DNA of 64,000 nucleotides from an uncultured Rhizobiaceae group bacterium (GTDB taxonomy: Bacteria; Pseudomonadota; Alphaproteobacteria; Rhizobiales; Rhizobiaceae). The notes beneath the pieces are model-generated. The model did not search any database. It was given only the letters and a program-made list of their open reading frames with translations, and was not told where the DNA came from. Every line of letters begins with the position of its first letter. Position 1 is the stretch's first letter. The translations under genes and the position numbers were made by a program. Location of the stretch: contig CALLUS010000008.1 in NCBI GenBank assembly GCA_938010435.1, positions 186,001-250,000 on the forward strand, given 5' to 3'. Shown here piece after piece: positions 56,226-64,000 of the stretch.

Positions 56226-57290
56226 ATGCCTGAAATACTAAATCCAAATCCATCTAAATTGGCGATGGTTCCTTTTGTCAGCGTTGATGACATGATGAAA
56301 ATCGTCAACACAATCGGCGCTCCCAAAATTATCGCTGAGATTGCCGAATATGTGGAAGCCGATTTTTTGCGTTGGGACCAATTCGACAAAACACCCCGCG
56401 TAGCAGCTCATTCCAAAGAGGGTGTGATCGAGTTGATGCCGACCAGCGATGGCGAAACTTACGGTTTCAAATATGTAAACGGTCATCCAGCTAATATGGC
56501 CCGCGGTTTCCAAACAGTTACAGCCTTTGGAGTGTTGGCCCGTGTGGACAATGGGTATCCTGTTCTATTTTCAGAGATGACAATCCTGACGGCATTGCGC
56601 ACCGCCGCGACTTCTGCAGTTGCAGCCAAACATCTTGCGCCAAAAAATTCCAAAATCATGGGGGTGATTGGGAACGGTGCGCAGTGTGAATTCCAAGCGT
56701 TAGCATTCAAAGAGGTCGTCGGCATCGACACAGTACATCTTTACGACATCGATCCAGCGGCAACAAAAAAAGCAGTCCACAATCTTTCAAACAGCGGCCT
56801 CACAGTCATTGCCTGCAAGTCTGCAGAGGAAGCTGTGACAGGCGTCCAAATTGTAACGACCTGCACCGCCGATAAACAATGCGCCACAATTTTGACCGAC
56901 AATATGATTGGTGCTGGTATCCATATAAATGCCATCGGTGGCGACTGCCCGGGCAAAACAGAGCTGCACAAAGACATCCTATTGAGGTCTGATATTTTCG
57001 TTGAATACCCGCCGCAAACTCGTATCGAAGGCGAAATTCAACAGTTGGATGACGATCACCCGGTAACGGAAATTTGGCAAGTCATGTCTGGGCAAGCTGA
57101 GGGCCGAATATCGGACAATCAAATTACACTTTTTGACAGCGTTGGTTTCGCAACTGAAGATTTTTCAGCGTTGCGATATATCCGCGATCAATTGGAACGA
57201 ACCGGACATTTCGTTGAATTGGACTTGCTGGCCGATCCCGACGATCCACGCGATCTTTTTGGAATGGTTCAACGCGCTTCAGATAAGTAA
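56226..57290 (+). CDS. Ornithine cyclodeaminase
   Basis: NAD-dependent enzyme of the mu-crystallin family, 354 residues, turning ornithine into proline and ammonia. The substrate Lys/Arg region PVLFSEMTILTALRTAA and nucleotide motif GVIGNGAQCEFQALAF (about residue 140) are visible, and NAIGGDCPGKTEL marks the ornithine branch. It is last in the arginine operon and completes arginine to ornithine to proline. It converges on ybaB with a 61-base gap. Confidence 0.92.
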   Translation: MPEILNPNPSKLAMVPFVSVDDMMKIVNTIGAPKIIAEIAEYVEADFLRWDQFDKTPRVAAHSKEGVIELMPTSDGETYGFKYVNGHPANMARGFQTVTAFGVLARVDNGYPVLFSEMTILTALRTAATSAVAAKHLAPKNSKIMGVIGNGAQCEFQALAFKEVVGIDTVHLYDIDPAATKKAVHNLSNSGLTVIACKSAEEAVTGVQIVTTCTADKQCATILTDNMIGAGIHINAIGGDCPGKTELHKDILLRSDIFVEYPPQTRIEGEIQQLDDDHPVTEIWQVMSGQAEGRISDNQITLFDSVGFATEDFSALRYIRDQLERTGHFVELDLLADPDDPRDLFGMVQRASDK

Positions 57291-57351
57291 ACTGCCGACT
57301 ATTGCTCCAACATCAATTCGGTCGCACACCGTCTCATAAAAACCCTTCGGT

Positions 57352-57675
57352 CTAAAATGGCATTTTAAACCCTGGTGGGATTGGCAAACCAGCGGTAATA
57401 TCCGCTGTTTTTTCTCGAGCTGCCTCTTCGGCGCGTTCTTTTGCTTGGTTGTGAGCAGCGACAATCAAGTCTTCCAGGATTTCGCCTTCGTCTTCTTTCA
57501 GCATAGACGGGTCGATCTTCACACCCTTCATCACACCTTTGCCTGTAAGTGTGACTGTCACCATCCCGCCACCAGATATACCTTCCGCTTCAAGTTCTTC
57601 AAGCTCAGCCTGCATGCCTTCCATTTTGGCCTGCATCTCTTTTACTTTGCCCATCATACCCATGATGTCTTTCAT
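57352..57675 (-). CDS. YbaB/EbfC nucleoid-associated protein
   Basis: Small DNA-binding protein of 107 residues. The N-terminal helix is Met/Lys/Glu rich ([14 protein letters not shown]), followed by a Gly-rich [13 protein letters not shown] strand region and a charged helix. It follows dnaX by 68 bases, the standard arrangement. recR, which usually comes next, is absent here; the arginine operon lies in that place on the opposite strand. Confidence 0.93.
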   Translation of the reverse strand: MKDIMGMMGKVKEMQAKMEGMQAELEELEAEGISGGGMVTVTLTGKGVMKGVKIDPSMLKEDEGEILEDLIVAAHNQAKERAEEAAREKTADITAGLPIPPGFKMPF

Positions 57676-57743
57676 CGCATTTCAACTTTCATAATGCTGG
57701 GCTTAGCGCCCATAAATTCAAAAACACCCCGAGACCGGCTGGC

Positions 57744-59651
57744 CTAGAAGTAATCGTCCAAACCACCAGCGCCGGGGTCGCCCGTTTCATTGGGTCTATC
57801 TGTGTCTATATCGTCATCAGTGTCAGGATTTTCCAGTCCTGCTTCCAGTACTGCTGTTTCATCCAAACCGTCTGCTGCACCAGCATTGGGGAACCGCACA
57901 TCGACAATTTTTGATTTTGGAAAAGCTTTCAGCACGGCCGCCACTGTAGGATCTGCTGCTGCGTCCGAAAAATGTTTTTCGCGGGTGGCAACTTCAACTT
58001 CTTTGATCGTTGCTTCGCCTATTGCTGCGCTGGTTACAACGTCCCAAGTTTCGCCAGTCCATTCACGCAAACGGGCTTGTAGAATTTGGACAATATCTCG
58101 TGGCGGATTGCCTACAGGGCAAAACTCAATTCGGCCCGGAGCAAATTCGATCTGACTGAAATTGTTACGCAGCATCAGTTTGAAACGAATGTCGCGTTTT
58201 TTCTCGGCAAGATTGAGCAGGTCTTGAAATGTTTCCACCGTGTCGTAAACGGCTTTGAGCTCAGGCGCGGGCGTTGGTTGTGGCACTTCCTGTATTGGGG
58301 GCTGAACCGTTTCAACAGGTTCATTATCGATCACCAGCGCAGGGCCATTGGCCGTTTTCTTCATGGTCGCGCCAGAGCCGCCAGTGTTCATGGAGCCGGA
58401 TGCAACCGCAGTGGCACCGCCATGTGAACCGCCGTGAGACCCACCACTGGAAGATACTGTTCCGCCAGACTTCCCACCATCAGCCAGCGCTTTCAAAGCT
58501 TCGTCTGGTGTTGGCAAATCGGCAGCATGGGTGATCCGCACCAAAACCATATCGGCTGCGGCCAAAGGACGGGGGGATGATTGCACTTCGGCAATGCCCT
58601 TCAGCAACATTTGCCATGCACGGCCGAGAATACGTGGCGATAATTTTTCTGCAAAGGCTTTGCCACGTGTCTTTTCATCTTCACTCAAAGACGGGTCGTT
58701 CAACGCCGTGTCCACATAACGAACCCGCGTCACGAAATGGACGAATTCCGCCAAATCGGTCAACACAGTCGCCGGGTCAGCACCCACATCATATTGTTCT
58801 TTGATCTCGGCAAGGGCTGCTGCGATATCGCCCTTCATCACATATTCGAACAGGTCGATTACACGAGCGCGGTCTGCCAAGCCCAACATTTGGCGCACTT
58901 CTACGGCTTCGATTTTTCCACCACCGCTGCCTGCTGAATGGGCAATGGTTTGATCAAGCAGCGAAAGAGCGTCGCGCACAGAGCCTTCACCAGTACGAGC
59001 TATCATCGCCAAAGCTTCTTCTTCAGCTTCGATATTCTCAAGTCCGGCGATCTTCGTCAAATGCGCTGTCATTTCACCCGCTTCAATGCGGCGCAAATCA
59101 AATCGTTGGCACCGCGACAAAACAGTGATCGGAACTTTACGGATTTCGGTTGTCGCGAAAATGAACTTCACATGTTCCGGTGGCTCTTCAAGCGTTTTCA
59201 ACAAACCGTTGAAGGCTGCCGTCGACAACATGTGAACCTCATCGATAATGTAAACTTTGTAGCGCGCTGAAACGGGCTTGTAGCGCACGCTTGCAATGAT
59301 CTCTCGAATGTCACCAATACCCGTGTGGGAGGCGGCATCCATCTCGATCACATCCACATGATTGCCTTCCATAATGGACGGGCAGTGAATGCCTTCTTGG
59401 GATAGATCCAACGTTGGCGATTTTATGTCGTCGGTTTCGAAATTCAGAGCGCGTGCCAGAATACGAGCCGTCGTGGTTTTACCTACCCCGCGCACACCGG
59501 TCAGCATATAAGCTTGAGCAATGCGGTTGGTGGCAAACGCGTTCGACAATGTTCGCACCATTGGCTCTTGGCCAATGAGGTCATCAAATGTCGATGGGCG
59601 ATATTTCCGAGCGAGAACCCGATATTCTTGATCCGCGCTCTTGTCACTCAT
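57744..59651 (-). CDS. dnaX: DNA polymerase III subunit gamma/tau
   Basis: Clamp-loader ATPase, about 635 residues from the ATG giving MSDKSADQEY. Walker A GVRGVGKTT is at residues 52-60, with the sensor region SRCQRFDLRR. The zinc-ribbon cysteines of E. coli DnaX are mostly replaced (only one Cys in EGIHCPSIMEG). A Gly/Ser-rich linker (GGSHGGSHGGATAV) separates the motor from the C-terminal domain, which ends in an acidic tail. The SRP RNA gene lies just upstream on the same strand. Confidence 0.95.
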   Translation of the reverse strand: MSDKSADQEYRVLARKYRPSTFDDLIGQEPMVRTLSNAFATNRIAQAYMLTGVRGVGKTTTARILARALNFETDDIKSPTLDLSQEGIHCPSIMEGNHVDVIEMDAASHTGIGDIREIIASVRYKPVSARYKVYIIDEVHMLSTAAFNGLLKTLEEPPEHVKFIFATTEIRKVPITVLSRCQRFDLRRIEAGEMTAHLTKIAGLENIEAEEEALAMIARTGEGSVRDALSLLDQTIAHSAGSGGGKIEAVEVRQMLGLADRARVIDLFEYVMKGDIAAALAEIKEQYDVGADPATVLTDLAEFVHFVTRVRYVDTALNDPSLSEDEKTRGKAFAEKLSPRILGRAWQMLLKGIAEVQSSPRPLAAADMVLVRITHAADLPTPDEALKALADGGKSGGTVSSSGGSHGGSHGGATAVASGSMNTGGSGATMKKTANGPALVIDNEPVETVQPPIQEVPQPTPAPELKAVYDTVETFQDLLNLAEKKRDIRFKLMLRNNFSQIEFAPGRIEFCPVGNPPRDIVQILQARLREWTGETWDVVTSAAIGEATIKEVEVATREKHFSDAAADPTVAAVLKAFPKSKIVDVRFPNAGAADGLDETAVLEAGLENPDTDDDIDTDRPNETGDPGAGGLDDYF

Positions 59652-59754
59652 GAAATAGCCTAGATTAACCACTCGCGTGTCGCCGAAAACAGCTCGGCTG
59701 TTTTTTGTGGAAAGACCCGCGCAAAAAAGAACCGAACACCTATCGGTGTGAGGT

Positions 59755-59855
59755 GGAAGACTGGCTTAGCGTGACCCGTGCCGGAATCTCGTTGGGGCTG
59801 CTTCGTTCCCGATCTGACCCGGTTGGCGAGTGGCACGTCCACAAACCAGCCTTCC
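59755..59855 (-). ncRNA. ffs: Signal recognition particle 4.5S RNA
   Basis: The minus strand reads GGTCAGATCGGGAACGAAGC followed by AGCC, the universally conserved SRP RNA domain IV with its GGAA tetraloop. The ends pair as GGAAGGCTGG/CCAGTCTTCC (10 bp, one G-U), giving a hairpin RNA of about 101 bases. It lies about 100 bases upstream of dnaX on the same strand, a common alphaproteobacterial position. Exact ends are inferred from pairing. It binds Ffh for membrane protein targeting. Confidence 0.9.
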
Positions 59856-59927
59856 AAGGGCATCATATCATGTGTGCAAGGGTGAAAAGCAAGCTTACAG
59901 ATGCAAAAAAACTGATAAGATTGCCAG

Positions 59928-60362
59928 ATGTTCGGCCTATCCAAAACATTTCAACTCGATCCACGCCTGAAGGCAGACACTTTTGTCATTCACGAAGACG
60001 AAACGGCATATCTTTTGTTGATGAATGACAAACGCTGGCCGTGGGTCATTCTGGTACCCCGTATTGCAGATGTTGAAGAGCTTCACGATCTCAACCAAGG
60101 AATTGTTGGCACTTACATGCAACTCGCCACCAAAACCGGAGAATTGCTGAAAAGCACAACCGGTTGCGAGAAAATCAATATTGCAACCATCGGAAATATG
60201 GTGCGCCAATTACACATACATATAATCGCCAGAGATGTAGGCGACGCCAATTGGCCGGGCCCCGTATGGGGGTTTGGTGAACGCGAACTCTATTCAGGTG
60301 CCGAAGGCAAAGCTCGCGCCGCAAACCTAAAGAAAGCACTTTATGTCCCGTTCTTTTCTTGA
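59928..60362 (+). CDS. HIT-family nucleotide hydrolase/transferase
   Basis: Protein of 144 residues with the histidine-triad site QLHIHII at residues 94-100; the first His of the HxHxH triad is Gln, as is usual in this subgroup, and His98 is the likely nucleophile. The N-terminus has FVIHEDETAYLLLMND. The ATG lies 73 bases from the SRP RNA gene on the other strand. It overlaps nudC by 20 bases. Confidence 0.88.
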   Translation: MFGLSKTFQLDPRLKADTFVIHEDETAYLLLMNDKRWPWVILVPRIADVEELHDLNQGIVGTYMQLATKTGELLKSTTGCEKINIATIGNMVRQLHIHIIARDVGDANWPGPVWGFGERELYSGAEGKARAANLKKALYVPFFS

Positions 60363-61323
60363 TGCTGATTTCCAACCTGAAGAAGTGAGCGCACGTTTAG
60401 CATTTTCCGGCAATCGGCTTGAACGCCTGTCTGAAGAACGTTCTGATACTTGTGTGGAAGAAGCTCTCGCTAACAAGGATGCACGGCTATTCGGCATTGC
60501 TCGTGGTCGCGTCTTGATCGCTTTTGAAAACGACCAGCCTCGCGGGTTGATGACAACGAACGAACTACAAGCTTTCGCACCAAAAATACCTTTTGCCGCT
60601 TTGCTTGGGCATGACGGTGATGCACCGCGTCTTGCAGTGCCGCTGGGTATAAATCCAGATAATGAAAATTTGGAATTGCCAGACGGGTTTAAGCTAATCG
60701 ATTTTAGATCTCTCGTGATGCAACGTTTGTTATCCCATGAAGAACTTGGCCAAATGGCACAGGGTGCCGCTTATCTCGCTTGGCATGCTTCATCGCGTTT
60801 TTGCGGGCGCTGCGGCAATAAGACGGAAATGCGTGGCGGCGGAGTTAAACGCCATTGTCTATCTTGCGAAATCGACACATTCCCACGCACGGACCCTGTG
60901 GTCATTATGCTCACGGTCAAGGGCGATAAATGCTTGCTAGGACGTTCTCCCCATTTCCCACCGGGCATGTATTCCGCCTTGGCCGGATTTGTGGAAGCGG
61001 GGGAAACCATCGAAACGGCCGTGCGTCGAGAAACATTTGAGGAATCCGGCATACGCGTGGGCAAAGTTACCTATCACGCCACACAACCGTGGCCCTTCCC
61101 CCACACTTTGATGATCGGGTGCTACGGCGAAGCTTTGGAAGACGATATTGTGCGCGACGAAGGGGAGTTGGAAGATTGCCGCTGGTTCACGAAAACTGAA
61201 ATTCGCGCGATCCTCAAAGGCGAAGGCCCCAAGAACGAAGATGGAAGCCCGCAATTCTTCTGTCCACCAACTTATGCGATTGCCAATTGCCTTGTGACCG
61301 ATTGGGCTAATGGCGGGGTTTAA
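60343..61323 (+). CDS. nudC: NADH pyrophosphatase / NAD-cap hydrolase NudC
   Basis: Nudix enzyme of 326 residues that splits NAD(H) and removes NAD caps from RNA in E. coli. A zinc ribbon (CGRC about residue 150, CLSC about residue 168) precedes the Nudix box GFVEAGETIETAVRRETFEE and the NudC hallmark QPWPFPHTLM. Full length with a typical N-terminal domain. Its TAA overlaps the stop of the convergent oxidoreductase by 4 bases. Confidence 0.94.
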   Translation: MSRSFLDADFQPEEVSARLAFSGNRLERLSEERSDTCVEEALANKDARLFGIARGRVLIAFENDQPRGLMTTNELQAFAPKIPFAALLGHDGDAPRLAVPLGINPDNENLELPDGFKLIDFRSLVMQRLLSHEELGQMAQGAAYLAWHASSRFCGRCGNKTEMRGGGVKRHCLSCEIDTFPRTDPVVIMLTVKGDKCLLGRSPHFPPGMYSALAGFVEAGETIETAVRRETFEESGIRVGKVTYHATQPWPFPHTLMIGCYGEALEDDIVRDEGELEDCRWFTKTEIRAILKGEGPKNEDGSPQFFCPPTYAIANCLVTDWANGGV

Positions 61324-62399
61324 CCAGTCGTCAAAAATCCGGTCAGCTTTCCACATTCATCTTCCAAAATGAATTTTGCGAATTCGGGAGCAACAACTGG
61401 TGCACGTAAAAAACCTGCTCCCGCATGGCTGAGGCTGAAATAAACGTTTGGTTTTTTTTGCGAACGCCCAAGCCGTAAATTCCCGTCACCCACTTTGGTG
61501 CGCAGTCCGACAGTGATTTTGACCAGCGGCATGTCTTGCAGTTCAGGTAAAACAGGAATCGCATTATCGAGTAATTTTGCAATCACATCTTCATCTGGCT
61601 CCAAAGACATTTCATCAGGTTCGTAGGTCGTACCGACGATAAGGTGATCACAATTCACTAATGAGCGCGGACACATATTACCGCGATGATGTTTGATGAG
61701 ATGACGCACAGGCATTGACAGTTTGCTGTTGTCAAAAATTAAATTGACGCCGCGCACGGGACGGCTAACTGGCATATCAGGAATAAAATCCACAAATGCG
61801 TTCGCACCCATACCATTGCAAATGATGAGTTTATCAAAATGCACTTTATCACCCAATGACGTGATCAAATGGCTCGTTTCTATTTTCTCAACAGCGCAAT
61901 TTTCATGCACTTCCATACCACGCTTTTGCAAAGCGTCTGCCAGCGCCGCGCATACAGCCGCGCTATTGACCCAAGCCACATTTGGCAAAAATGCAGCTGT
62001 TGAAATTTCGTTTGAGATAGATGGTTCAATCTCGTGCGCCTCTTGCGGTGTCAGCCGTTCCACAGTCCAGCCTTGCTCATCGCGAGTCTCAATATCCTTT
62101 AAAAACTTGTCTTCATTTTCAGGCAGTGAGACCCGCAACTGACCATCACATTTCAAGCCGATATCTTTGCCTGTTTCATGCAACAATTCATCGGCCAATT
62201 CGGGCCAGCGCTTTAAACCTTCCCACTCGACTGCCCGAATTGATGTTCCTCCCAATCGCGGTTCCAAATAAGACGTCGCCACACCACTTGCACCCGATGC
62301 GATTGTGTTGGCTTCCAGCACGGTGACATCAGCGCCCGCCTTCGACAATTCATACGCCACGGATAAGCCCGCGATACCAGCGCCAACCACAACGATCAC
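61320..62399 (-). CDS. FAD-dependent oxidoreductase, probable MnmC oxidase half
   Basis: DAO-fold flavoenzyme of 359 residues. The FAD motif VVGAGIAGLSVAYELSKAG starts at residue 4, and a C-terminal GLRTKVGDGNLRLG region is typical of glycine-oxidase-like enzymes. Its start overlaps the mnmD stop by 4 bases (ATGA). In gammaproteobacteria the two activities are fused in MnmC, where the oxidase removes the carboxymethyl group from cmnm5U34; here they are separate proteins. That role is inferred from the pairing. Confidence 0.75.
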   Translation of the reverse strand: MIVVVGAGIAGLSVAYELSKAGADVTVLEANTIASGASGVATSYLEPRLGGTSIRAVEWEGLKRWPELADELLHETGKDIGLKCDGQLRVSLPENEDKFLKDIETRDEQGWTVERLTPQEAHEIEPSISNEISTAAFLPNVAWVNSAAVCAALADALQKRGMEVHENCAVEKIETSHLITSLGDKVHFDKLIICNGMGANAFVDFIPDMPVSRPVRGVNLIFDNSKLSMPVRHLIKHHRGNMCPRSLVNCDHLIVGTTYEPDEMSLEPDEDVIAKLLDNAIPVLPELQDMPLVKITVGLRTKVGDGNLRLGRSQKKPNVYFSLSHAGAGFLRAPVVAPEFAKFILEDECGKLTGFLTTG

Positions 62400-63076
62400 A
62401 ATTTTTGCCCTGCAATCATATCGCGCTTACTGCCAAAACCAGCGCGCTTTTCCACTTCAAACCCTGCTTCTTGCAAATTGCGGCGCACCCAACCTGCTGC
62501 TGTGTAACTTGCGAATGTGCCTTTAGGTTTCGTTTTCTCACCCACCAATTTCATCAATTCAGGCGACCACATATCTGGATTTTTGGCAGGGGCAAAACCA
62601 TCCAAATACCAAGCATCCACTTGCGGAAAATTTGGCAGCATTTCACTGGCTTCGCCGTGATGCACATGGAGTGTTGTTTGAGCATCTATTTCCATGGCAC
62701 GGGAAAGGTTATTCCAATGGCTCAACAGTGGCTCACTGAATTTAGATAGTCCTGTCCACCGCGCCAAAGCCTTGGCCGCAGCTTCCTTGCCCATCGGAAA
62801 GCCTTCGACCGATACAAATGTCAGATGTTCGTCTTCATCTCTATGCACGCACCATTGGTTCCAAGTCTCAAGAAAGTTCAAACCCGTGCCAAAGCCCAAC
62901 TCCCCGACTACAAAATGTTCAGCCTTTACCCATCGTTCAGGTATGCCGTTGCCTTGAATAAACACATGATCACATTCCGCCCGCCCATCGTTGCGCGAAT
63001 AATAATGATCCTCAAACCGATGGGAAAAAGGCAAATCATTTCCGTCAAAGGATATGTGGTCATGGTCTTGTGTCAT
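62396..63076 (-). CDS. mnmD: tRNA U34 methyltransferase MnmD
   Basis: SAM-dependent methyltransferase of 226 residues completing mnm5(s2)U34 in certain tRNAs. The SAM motif GELGFGTGLNFLETW and the diagnostic YLDGFAPAKNPDMW are present. The ATG giving MTQDHDHISF was chosen over one 75 bases upstream that adds a Cys-rich stretch unlike the family. It corresponds to the N-terminal half of MnmC and is coupled to the flavoenzyme gene. Confidence 0.9.
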   Translation of the reverse strand: MTQDHDHISFDGNDLPFSHRFEDHYYSRNDGRAECDHVFIQGNGIPERWVKAEHFVVGELGFGTGLNFLETWNQWCVHRDEDEHLTFVSVEGFPMGKEAAAKALARWTGLSKFSEPLLSHWNNLSRAMEIDAQTTLHVHHGEASEMLPNFPQVDAWYLDGFAPAKNPDMWSPELMKLVGEKTKPKGTFASYTAAGWVRRNLQEAGFEVEKRAGFGSKRDMIAGQKL

Positions 63077-63295
63077 TGGACCTGTGTGAGACTTGGTATT
63101 TGGAAAGGCAAGTGCTTTTTGATTGCCACAATGGTGACACAGGTTTTTCATTCTCCCGTTCGAAAACGCAAAATCACGAAAACGTCAAAGTGTGTTATCT
63201 CGCACAGTTTTAGGTTTCGGCATTCGCTAGTGTTGTCTCAAGGACGAAGCAACGTTCGATAAAAAAGCTCTGGCGAGCACATCAGGAGAGAAAAA

Positions 63296-63640
63296 ATGAC
63301 AGCGCCTTCAATGTCCAGATTTAAGACCGCAAAAATTCTCATATCCTTTATGCTGGCACTCACAGTATTGGGAACAGGATTCAGCAGCAATGCAGACGCG
63401 AAAAGTAAATACAGAAAACGTGCTGCAGCTGGTGTCATTGGCGCTATTATAGGCGGAGCCATTGTTGCAGATTCAGTTCGTCATCGTGACCGCGAATTTG
63501 AAGAAGACTATGACGAAGAACCGCGCCAATCCGGATGGGAACGTCACGTTGCCCGTTGCTATGCTTCATACCGTTCTTACAACGAACGCTCCGATACTTA
63601 TGTGGGATATGACGGGATTGAACGTCGCTGCCGCAAATAA
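63296..63640 (+). CDS. BA14K-like secreted protein
   Basis: Protein of 114 residues related to the Brucella BA14K lectin-like antigen family. A signal peptide ends near NADA (about residue 34). A short glycine-rich hydrophobic segment (GVIGAIIGGAIVAD) and an acidic stretch precede the family C-terminus, WERHVARCYASYRSY and YVGYDGIERRC with its two Cys. GGAGAG lies upstream of the ATG. Surface or periplasmic location is likely. Confidence 0.85.
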   Translation: MTAPSMSRFKTAKILISFMLALTVLGTGFSSNADAKSKYRKRAAAGVIGAIIGGAIVADSVRHRDREFEEDYDEEPRQSGWERHVARCYASYRSYNERSDTYVGYDGIERRCRK

Positions 63641-63699
63641 AAAATCATAGAATTTGGCAATAGTCTGAAAACGCCCCTGTCGGAAAATTGCTAAAAACG

Positions 63700-63732
63700 T
63701 TGAACCCAAGCGGCAATCGCCCTTGGGTTCAA
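63700..63732 (+). terminator. Hairpin terminator after BA14K gene
   Basis: Stem TTGAACCCAAG/CTTGGGTTCAA (11 bp) with an inner GGC/GCC extension, followed by TTGTGTTTC. The T-run is poor, so termination may be incomplete. Confidence 0.6.
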
Positions 63733-63818
63733 TTGTGTTTCAGGTTCAAATCATTGACGAAGGTTCAGCCATCCAGCATCACTTATGAATCGAGATACGG
63801 TTTGATTCGGAGAGACAG

Positions 63819-64000
63819 TTGAGCATTGCAAATAAGCTCACAGAGCTGGCAGAACGAACGATCGTTCTGGAAGGTTGGAAAGCCAACTTTCTGGCTCTGG
63901 CTGTAGGCGCGATATCCGCACTCTCCCTTGCACCTTATCATATTTTTCCCGTTCTGTTTTTCACATTTCCAATTTTTATCTGGTTACTGGAAGGGTCCGT
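63819..64000 (+). CDS. lnt: Apolipoprotein N-acyltransferase, 5' part
   Basis: Start of a gene cut by the right edge. The visible 60 residues run from a TTG start with GGAGAG 4 bases upstream. They include the first membrane segment with SLAPYHIFPVLFF and TFPIFIWLLEG, matching the N-terminus of Lnt, the inner-membrane enzyme that adds the third acyl chain to lipoproteins. No ATG is available between the upstream stop and this TTG. Confidence 0.8.
   Translation, partial: MSIANKLTELAERTIVLEGWKANFLALAVGAISALSLAPYHIFPVLFFTFPIFIWLLEGS

Noticed and set aside
59660-59944. 94-codon open frame on the minus strand upstream of dnaX
   Set aside because: It overlaps the SRP RNA core exactly and has no recognisable protein features.
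1-64000. tRNA genes, CRISPR arrays, prophage or plasmid functions
   Set aside because: No tRNA-like cloverleaf with GTTCRA loop, no regularly spaced repeats, and no integrase, transposase, Rep or phage structural genes were seen.

Overview
The window looks like ordinary chromosome from an alphaproteobacterium, most likely of the order Hyphomicrobiales (Rhizobiales). The reasons are a CpaA-F/Tad pilus locus with CtrA-like promoter motifs, a Fur-family regulator of Mur type beside sitABCD, the 4.5S RNA gene just upstream of dnaX, a BA14K-type surface protein, and neighbour sets such as cytochrome c-kdsB-pheA. Base composition is moderate. I see no phage, insertion sequence, CRISPR array or tRNA gene. 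The species cannot be named from the sequence.

Layout. 1-3.8 kb: sitDCBA metal importer (cut by the left edge) divergent from its likely regulator, with two palindromic operators between them. 3.8-4.8 kb: nitronate monooxygenase-like gene. 4.9-16.7 kb: Tad/Flp pilus locus. cpaB-C-D-E-F-tadB-tadC, cpaA and flp lie on the minus strand; a stand-alone pilus N-domain protein, tadE and a TadG-like gene lie on the plus strand. The tadD lipoprotein gene sits 17 kb away at 32.6-33.4 kb. 16.7-22.5 kb: orphan PhnD-like binding protein and the lysine/peptidoglycan genes dapD and dapE, with two frameshifted DUF805 genes and a secreted metallo-beta-lactamase-fold protein between them. 22.6-27.7 kb: LOG-family protein, engB, arfB, and a sugar-acid dehydratase plus SMP-30 lactonase pair. 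27.9-32.6 kb: conserved small protein, fumarylpyruvate-hydrolase-like gene, PLP decarboxylase, aminotransferase and crotonase. 33.6-36.2 kb: aminopeptidase, MarR regulator and NlpC/P60 peptidase. 36.2-45.6 kb: Yej-type peptide ABC transporter with two binding proteins, followed by Nudix and hydroxyacid dehydrogenase genes. 45.8-51.4 kb: cytochrome c, kdsB, pheA, gnd and two Tat-exported L,D-transpeptidases. 51.5-57.3 kb: arginine/citrulline breakdown cluster (ThDP enzyme, two Lrp/AsnC regulators, arginase, CtlX-like hydrolase, ornithine cyclodeaminase). 57.3-64 kb: ybaB, dnaX, SRP RNA, HIT protein, nudC, a split MnmC pair, BA14K protein and the start of lnt.

How the genes work together. The pilus genes form at least four transcription units. 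Three of them (cpaA, cpaB operon, tadD) carry CtrA-like motifs at promoter distance, which suggests cell-cycle control of pilus assembly. The arginine cluster would turn arginine and citrulline into ornithine and then proline; its neighbouring ThDP enzyme is unassigned. The sit locus looks like a self-contained manganese (or iron) response unit.

I did not find a convincing entirely new system. The best leads are the CtrA-like wiring of the split tad locus, the arginine cluster with an unassigned ThDP enzyme and two Lrp regulators, the paired homopolymer frameshifts in the DUF805 genes, and the Yej importer with one Sec- and one Tat-exported binding protein.
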